A stretch of 64,000 bases of DNA from Tenodera sinensis (taxonomy: Eukaryota > Arthropoda > Insecta > Mantodea > Mantidae), in assembly GCA_030765045.1 (NCBI GenBank), contig CM060967.1, positions 121,639,934 through 121,703,933 of the forward strand, given 5' to 3'. The position numbers and the translations under genes are program-made. Below are positions 56,979 to 64,000 of this stretch, one piece after another; position 1 is the first letter of the stretch, and every line of letters begins with the position of its first letter. Under the pieces are notes generated by a model that made no database searches, was not told where the DNA came from, and worked only from the letters and a program-made list of their open reading frames with translations.

Positions 56979-57978
56979 NNNNNNNNNNNNNNNNNNNNNN
57001 NNNNNNNNNNNNNNNNNNNNNNNNNNNNNNNNNNNNNNNNNNNNNNNNNNNNNNNNNNNNNNNNNNNNNNNNNNNNNNNNNNNNNNNNNNNNNNNNNNNN
57101 NNNNNNNNNNNNNNNNNNNNNNNNNNNNNNNNNNNNNNNNNNNNNNNNNNNNNNNNNNNNNNNNNNNNNNNNNNNNNNNNNNNNNNNNNNNNNNNNNNNN
57201 NNNNNNNNNNNNNNNNNNNNNNNNNNNNNNNNNNNNNNNNNNNNNNNNNNNNNNNNNNNNNNNNNNNNNNNNNNNNNNNNNNNNNNNNNNNNNNNNNNNN
57301 NNNNNNNNNNNNNNNNNNNNNNNNNNNNNNNNNNNNNNNNNNNNNNNNNNNNNNNNNNNNNNNNNNNNNNNNNNNNNNNNNNNNNNNNNNNNNNNNNNNN
57401 NNNNNNNNNNNNNNNNNNNNNNNNNNNNNNNNNNNNNNNNNNNNNNNNNNNNNNNNNNNNNNNNNNNNNNNNNNNNNNNNNNNNNNNNNNNNNNNNNNNN
57501 NNNNNNNNNNNNNNNNNNNNNNNNNNNNNNNNNNNNNNNNNNNNNNNNNNNNNNNNNNNNNNNNNNNNNNNNNNNNNNNNNNNNNNNNNNNNNNNNNNNN
57601 NNNNNNNNNNNNNNNNNNNNNNNNNNNNNNNNNNNNNNNNNNNNNNNNNNNNNNNNNNNNNNNNNNNNNNNNNNNNNNNNNNNNNNNNNNNNNNNNNNNN
57701 NNNNNNNNNNNNNNNNNNNNNNNNNNNNNNNNNNNNNNNNNNNNNNNNNNNNNNNNNNNNNNNNNNNNNNNNNNNNNNNNNNNNNNNNNNNNNNNNNNNN
57801 NNNNNNNNNNNNNNNNNNNNNNNNNNNNNNNNNNNNNNNNNNNNNNNNNNNNNNNNNNNNNNNNNNNNNNNNNNNNNNNNNNNNNNNNNNNNNNNNNNNN
57901 NNNNNNNNNNNNNNNNNNNNNNNNNNNNNNNNNNNNNNNNNNNNNNNNNNNNNNNNNNNNNNNNNNNNNNNNNNNNNN
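56979..57978. other. Assembly gap, 1,000 N
   Basis: Exactly 1,000 N, a standard scaffold placeholder; the true length is unknown. Frames spanning it are meaningless. Confidence 0.99.
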
Positions 57979-58160
57979 ACAGATGTTACCGCCTGAGTGG
58001 TCCCGCTCGATAAATAGAAGGGGACAATGACTTGAACATGTCTGCAGAATGGCTTCCAATAGAATGTCCTGGAAAGGTTTGAACTATCGACCAAGAAGTG
58101 AATAAACAGATCACGGACATCCACAAAAGAGATGGATATAGCAGCTGTAATAATTGTAGT
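57979..58160 (+). pseudogene. LINE ORF2 C-terminal remnant
   Basis: The plus frame reads LEHVCRMASNRMSWKGLNYR then HGHPQKRW, the G/E-H-V-x-R-M ... Y-R-P ... G-x-P-x-K-R-W tail of many non-LTR retrotransposons. It is cut by the N gap on its left. 58161-58658 is unassigned. Confidence 0.5.
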
Positions 58161-58659
58161 CGGAACAAATCTTAGAAGAAGAACTACAACTTTGTAGATA
58201 TGTTATTTAAGAAACCAAGAGCATCCTTTGATGGTCAACTGCGCCTGCAGCCACTGCATCGTTGGAATTTGCATTTCAGAATCAGAAGTTGGAAACGTTA
58301 TCCTTGATGGCTTTTCTTTCAGTTGCTGCCAATACTTCCCAACTTGTTTATTGACACTCTGCTACTGTCTTCAACACCAATGAGAGCCCGAATTACTCAA
58401 GTAAAGCAGGAGTATGTTCATTTTCTTTTCATTGCTGAAGGTATCACCTTTTGTTTCCATGTATTCTCCCAGGAAATGGCATGTCATCCATTCAACGTTC
58501 TCTATGTTAAATCGATATAACGATTTATTGCAATCTATACAACTTTCCCTTCGTAACCTATAAAGCTTCTTTCATTAAATCTCTGCATATACTGCAGTCA
58601 TTACTGGAGTCTGATACTGCAATCCCTCAGGAAAACTGCTCTCAAGAAGTAAATTGTCC

Positions 58660-58890
58660 TACAGGTCTAGGAGCAACATGCGAGCTTCTGGTTCAAATCC
58701 AGTGTAGGCGATGGATTTTTATCGCGCGAAAAAATTCTTAGCATGGCTTTCTTAGAAAGGCAAGTAAAACCTTTTGTAGACTTACGGCACGTAAAAGAAT
58801 CTCAAGCTGATAAAGAGGTCTCTGGCCCAGAGACTTAGGTGATTTTGCACACCACAACAGTTAAGAAGGGTTCACAAATTTCCAAAGAGC
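58660..58890 (+). repeat. tRNA-derived SINE, family C
   Basis: B box GGTTCAAATCC (58692-58702), GGCGATGGATTTTTATC, then ACTTACGGCACGTAAAAGAA. The A box is degraded. Confidence 0.55.
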
Positions 58891-59244
58891 AAACGTGAGT
58901 TGTTTCGTATTCTCGGGAATCAGCATCACAGTGCAGCTGTTGACTCCATCTCTTATTTGACTAAATGAAACAGTCTCAACGCTTTGCTTTCATTGTTTTA
59001 TTCATATTAAATTAACTTGAAATTTCCATTTAACGAATTTTGCCTCTGGTTTCTATTTCATTCATATTACTCATTGTTTCCAGCATGACATTTCAGTTTT
59101 CCTTTAAATGACAGGAGAAACTCAAGTGGGAGTGCGAACCTTGAAGTAGTCTACTTTGAAATGGCAATTTCTATTCGATATTACCGAAACTAGAAAGAGA
59201 GGTAGCGGATAGGAAGTCTACTCCAGGTTGTAGAGCATACATGG

Positions 59245-59690
59245 GGAGAACCAACACAATGTGTCACTTCCCTCGTACATAGTACACATAGTTTTAACCT
59301 CATCCACTCTCCTACACACCAGCTAGCTACCAGGCCACGCCCCCTCTGTTATCTATCTACCTCAGAGAACCACCAGTCGCTCAAATCGTGGTGTCAGTGG
59401 CGAGATCACGTCACATAACAAGGTAAAAAGATACTTCAAAGGCGAATGGGAACATAAGCACTTTTGTGTTCCTAGTAAGAATAAAGAAACTTTGGGTAAT
59501 GTAATCAAATTCACCTAATCACAAAACTAATACATAATGTTTCTAATCGGTTTCGCCTTGGTACCGTGTTTGTAAATACATGTGCATGCGTAAATACAGA
59601 ACCGGATTCGTGAGGTGGCATGCATTTGTTGATGGCGTATGTGAAGGAGGTAAATACTCGATTTCACCCCTGTTCCCCATGTCTGGAGTA
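59245..59690 (+). repeat. Dispersed repeat R2, copy 3
   Basis: See copy 1 at 18640. Contains CATCCACTCTCCTACACACC, GTGTCAGTGGCGAGAT, AAAGATACTTCAAAGGCGAA, and a downstream TGGCATGCATTTG/TGGCCTGCATTTG block shared with copy 1. Confidence 0.65.
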
Positions 59691-59879
59691 GAGCAACACT
59701 GTCCACGCCAACTCCAGGCGTTGCATGCTGGAACTTTGATGTGCAGAAATTTCGTATGCATCTACGGTGAACATCTTCAGTGAAATTGAAATTTCATTTA
59801 TGGGCACACTTTAACTGTTATGGTTATCAGCGACCATTTATATATCGGATGTGCAAGAGCACTTAATTTTGCTCAGGGG

Positions 59880-60012
59880 CCTCTTTATCAGATTTAAGGT
59901 TACTTTACGTGCTGTAAATTATTCCCAAAAACCCATGGCCTTCCACCGGATTTGAAGCTGTGACCTGTAACACAGAGAGTAACGCGGAAGCCAACAAACG
60001 TCTTGACGAAGG
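59880..60012 (-). repeat. tRNA-derived SINE, family C, inverted
   Basis: Minus strand: CTTCAAATCCGGTGGAAGGC (B-box region), CCATGGGTTTTTGGGAATAA, then TTTACAGCACGTAAAGTAAC. 60016-60974 is unassigned. Confidence 0.5.
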
Positions 60013-60974
60013 TTCTGTTGTAATTGACTCGTTGGTTGGGGTATTTATACCTAGGCTGCTTGCACCACTCCACTGAAAATGTTCACCACAGATACGAAAA
60101 AAGCGCCTGGGCAACTCCAGTGAACCAGAGCTTATCATCCCGGAAGAATCCACTAGTTATACTCATGACTCCTGCCATGAAAGCTTTCGACTATATATTT
60201 ATAAAACGTGTCTCTCTTCCTTGGGGATTCTGTTATGGACTGCATCGTTCCTGAACTGAAATAAAATTGTCGTAAATTTGAGAGGAACCCGGAACGCTGA
60301 GAATCCGGCACCCAGACATAGCCGTGGATAAGCCCTCGAATAGGAGTGGTATTTTATTTTCAGTCGAGGTGCATTTCGTGGACATGAACTCTGTGTTCTC
60401 CAAAGTATCAGATGGATCTGCAGGTCACATCTTGCATCCGGCTTTAGCACTCGCCGTCCAAGGTTCTTAACCAAGAGCTTCTGTTGTCCTCTTGCAAGAC
60501 TGCTTTGACAAAACAAACTACATAAAACATCGTGGCAAATGACCCTATCTTTTCCATGCTGTTGAAGTTCCGTTAATTTATAACCCTTCCTTAAGAATAA
60601 ATAGCCATATTCCCTCAGGATTTCCTGAATAATCCCGTTAAGTTCATGATTTGTGTGGTTTACTCATATAATCGCCCACGCGGTCGCCTCGCGACTGTAC
60701 AGAAACATTACAGCGGAAAAGAATGAAGAAGAAAAACGACAGACTCGCTTGGTATGTTTCCGTAAAACTCTGGAACTGCTGACTTGTTTTGTTTGAAAAA
60801 ATTATATCTGTAACTTCTCACAAAATGTATTTTCCTTTCTTTGGATCTTCTTAAGTTATGAAAGGCAAGCTTTTCCAGCAATATATGTATCTAGGAAAGC
60901 ATTTTATGACTGGATTCCGTAAATAGTTTTACGCTGTGTTATGACTTACTCTGATACGTGCTTAAATTACAGGA

Positions 60975-61110
60975 AGTATTGTATTTGTTTCATAAATTCT
61001 ATATTGAGATTTTATCACTCTAAATACATGTGTTGAAATTCACTAATAGAAAGTGCATTTTCAAAAGTTCTGCGTCTGTCAACAGTGTAACTCAGAAACG
61101 AAAAACAAAC
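60975..61110 (-). repeat. Family M fragment M21, diverged
   Basis: GGAAGTATTGTATTTGTTTC, ATTGAGATTTTATCACTC, GTAACTCAGAAACGAAAAAC in family order. Confidence 0.6.
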
Positions 61111-62089
61111 TGGGTATTAACCCTCCTGTCATTTGGCAACACAGACATTCAAAGTTTTAGAATATTTTAAGTGTTCCTTGTTACTTTTATATTATATTAG
61201 CATTTAAGAACAACAGAGGTATTACTAGTGTGCCAGTAATTTTAGGTCACATGCCAAATACACCATTTTTGTTGCATTTTAATTTTATTATATGATAATT
61301 TGTGTGTTCTTAGTAATTGGTGTTAAACTATGTTAAATTATGAGTAAGATAAAACAGCTCTCTGTTATAAATTAATGATATTCAGTATACTATGGATATA
61401 AACGCGTTGCTCAATATTTTCTGCGACGAAAATTATTACTAGGAAATCGTATTTTGGATAAATTGAGTCTTAACCATAATAAAATATCATTGGAATCGAC
61501 GAACATCGCATAGATTGTAACATATACGCAATAATTATTTGAAATATAATAGTTTAAAACAAAAATAATTACGGAATAACTTCAACAAAAATCAAGAGCT
61601 TTTATACCTTGCTTAATTGAAGTAAAACCAAATATTGTAAAGATCAGTGATTATAAAATGTAATCGACGTGAATAAAAAGAATTTATAAGAGATACATCA
61701 TTTTCGAACGACTTCCCTGCACCCGTAATGCACCTGTAAGTCAGAAGGAGCCGAGCGGCAAACGACCGCCGCAGTAGTTATTTATATTGTAAACGTATTA
61801 ACTTCTTTCACTAATATTGCGATTTATTTCCTTTTCTCTTTCAAAAATCAAAATCCATACAGTAGGGGTCTAATGTAACCCCGTCATCATCCACGCGTAT
61901 CAACTCCCCGTTTATTTTACGTGGGCGCTCCCCATCGTTTACTAGAGTCGCTGGCATTAAGCTCACGACGTTCTGCTTTGGCTGGATGACCAGTTTATTT
62001 CGTTTGGTCCTTCCTGTTCAAATTAGTTCCTTTAAGGTACCTGTGACAGGGATACCAATACGGGTTCAAGAATTAGAAGAAGAATGGGA
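61111..62089. other. unassigned AT-rich stretch
   Basis: No feature recognised. Confidence 0.3.
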
Positions 62090-62466
62090 TGTATAGTAAA
62101 ATAATTCATGCAATAGAATGTGACACGAAGACTTTGTAAAACAAGATTCCCCCATCCAAACTGCCCTTTATTTATATACGAATTTCGACAAATCTGAAGT
62201 TTCTAAAAATGTTCTGCTTTGATTAAATTACATAGTGTTTAACACATTTTCAGAACAAATGAAGTGTATATCTGTAGTTTGTTGGGAAAAGCTTCCCAAG
62301 ACTTCATTCTGAATGATTTTTGTATTACTGGTAAACCTGAGATGCATACAATGCATTGCTCAGAAAAAACGTTGTTGAAACAGACAATAAGTTAATCATT
62401 TCGGAGATACCCCTCGTTTTCTATTTAATTTCGCAACACTTTCCTCAAATGGAAAGGCGATATTCT
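62090..62466 (-). repeat. Family M fragment M22, diverged
   Basis: GTGACACGAAGACTTTGTAA, CCAAACTGCCCTTTA, ACAAATGAAGTGTATATCTG, TCATTTCGGAGATACCCCTC in family order; both ends lost. Confidence 0.6.
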
Positions 62467-62759
62467 TTTTTCTCCAGTTCTCCGCTTCACTCGTCCCAAC
62501 TTTCTCGAAGAAAATAAAGAGCTATGGCTTCTGTGTGCCACGCGTACTTGGAGGTACTAACTTAGCTGAAAACACATTCCTGTTAATATCTAAAATTTTT
62601 ATTGTGCAAATTAAATGAATACTGATGTAATGTCGTTCATTTCATTGTACTGAAACATCAGTACAAATATCCACATTTATACCTACCCTAACACCCGTAT
62701 AGGAATTGCTTTAACTTTCAATGAAGTGAATACATACGTATTAACTATTGTGAAATCGA

Positions 62760-62960
62760 TCGCCGGCGCACGTCAGAGACGCTCAAGGTCAATCTACCTT
62801 ACACCACTGCTTGTAAATACGCGACTCACAACGAAACGGTCAGAACAAAGACCACTACTCATACGTGGCAGAGCAAAGCGATTCCAGACAGTCCTAGAAG
62901 TTGTTTACATACCCGGCCTGTTTATCAGAAGCCGTAGTTGAGAAAAGCTGTATTTTCCAG
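62760..62960 (+). repeat. Weak match to dispersed repeat R3
   Basis: CGCCGGCGCACGTCAGAGAC, GCTCAAGGTCAATC and CGCGACTCACAAC parallel the start of R3 but no TATA segment follows. The rest of 62467-63212 is unassigned. Confidence 0.3.
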
Positions 62961-63212
62961 AGAATTATCGGAAACTTCGTCTTGAATATACAAACGAGTG
63001 CGCGAGCCAGTGTTATAGTAGTTTTTCGGACACATAATTTAGACACTTAATGGTCGCGTCCAAGCGAGTGTATCGTCGAAGCCAACCGTTTGTAAGACAG
63101 AAAGAATACTGTAAGTAGTATTTACGTCAAGGTTGCGATCGAGAAAACAGCTGTGCGTTGCAATGTCACAACCAGCTCTAGATTGTGTTTTTGTTATTTA
63201 GTTTTAGAAATT

Positions 63213-63535
63213 GGCGGCGCCCAGGCCGAGCGCTTAGCGTGCTAACCTAGGCGAGCTGGGTTCGATCCCAGGGACCCGCATGTGGTGTTCGTGGTGTACG
63301 AAGCGGCGTCTGGGTGGGTTTTCTCCGAGTGCTCCAGTTTTCCCCGCCACTCATTCCACCAATTGCTCCATTATCACCTTTCCAATCATCCATTTCACTT
63401 GTATTTCATATCATGCTCTTCCTCACTCTCATACCTGGTGCTTGGCTGACCACCCGTTTCCCAACAGGCGTCTGACCCTAGGCACTGGCTTGCAAGTCCT
63501 AGGGGGTGTAAGCCCTCCATAAGGGCAGGGTAGTC
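63213..63535 (+). repeat. tRNA-derived SINE, family A, near full length
   Basis: A-box region CAGGCCGAGCGCTTAGCG, B box GGTTCGATCCC, GACCCGCATGTGGTGTTCGT, core GGGTTTTCTCCGAGTGCTCC, 3' part ACCTGGTGCTTGGCTGACCA to CTAGGCACTGGCTTGCAAGT. 63536-64000 is unassigned. Confidence 0.87.
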
Positions 63536-64000
63536 AGAAGAGAAGTTTTAGAAAATAAATTGACTGAAAAAGTAGCTGAAAGAACCATTTATGCCACTGG
63601 TGTCAGATGTGGGACTACTCACATTGTGATATTATCCCAATATTTTAGAACTTTATTGTACTATTTATTATTTTGCATCTCAATGAAAACATTGTAATGA
63701 AGACTGAAGAGTTGCAGTTGTCAAACAAACAAAAACGTATAAATACTGCATCACTTATGTTTTAGTCCTCGTTTTATAATGGGTATCCAACGCTGTGCAG
63801 GCCATTATTTGGAGCCTTCACTGTTACTGTAATGTTTATTGAGAATTTTCTGTGAAGTAAACGTCGTTAAGTGAGTTATTAACGACAAACAAGGTAGGGA
63901 CATCACATGGGAAGCAATGGATCGGAAAGAGCAATTTGTTTGCCAGTTGAGATTGCCTAATGACATGATCATTAGTGCGTACGTTATTCAATGGCCTATT

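Noticed and set aside
56917..58124. Two long frames of nearly 400 codons
   Set aside because: They are open only because they cross the 1,000-N gap.

Overview
The window looks like intronic and flanking DNA of a large, AT-rich, repeat-laden arthropod genome, most likely an insect. Reasons: two GT-AG bounded exons of a whirlin/dyschronic-type PDZ gene lie 35 kb apart on the minus strand; there is a full-length Jockey-type LINE with an arthropod Inr+DPE promoter; and Ty3/gypsy-type, Tc1/mariner-like and hAT elements and several tRNA-derived SINE families are present. Species is not identifiable from the sequence alone. A 1,000-N scaffold gap lies at 56979-57978.

Host gene: exon 56432-56725 (end of PDZ1 plus Pro/Gly linker, 98 codons) and exon 21021-21146 (first half of PDZ2, 42 codons), both minus strand, both phase 0/0, with consensus splice sites. 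The intron between them (21147-56431) is built almost entirely of mobile elements. I did not find the exon for the second half of PDZ2, so the next intron probably runs off the left edge of the window.

Left part (1-21 kb): a LINE 3' remnant, a hAT-like remnant, a 149-bp palindrome, then a four-deep nest. A family-M repeat (5229-17909) was hit by a tRNA-derived SINE (5887-17640), which was hit inside its B box by a Jockey LINE (6164-17577, 11-bp target duplication), which was hit near the end of ORF2 by a Ty3/gypsy-type LTR element (10885-17143, 4-bp target duplication, nearly identical LTRs). The LTR element keeps gag, protease and a -1 slippery site, but its pol carries an in-frame deletion fusing the RT start to the integrase end.

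Middle and right part (21-64 kb): more than 20 copies or fragments of family M, an unclassified element whose ends carry the 12-mer ACTTTCTCTACT and which often inserts into itself; a TIR element (34177-35856) carrying a decayed gene of an uncharacterised arthropod protein family; a DD82E Tc1/mariner-like element (49133-50914) with all three catalytic residues but broken frames; a decayed hAT element (53032-55224); a 1.46-kb TIR element (28189-29647); SINEs of several families, one with a (TAA)n-type tail grown to about 355 bp; long dinucleotide arrays seeded at a fixed site of family M; and two unclassified dispersed repeats (here R2 and R3).
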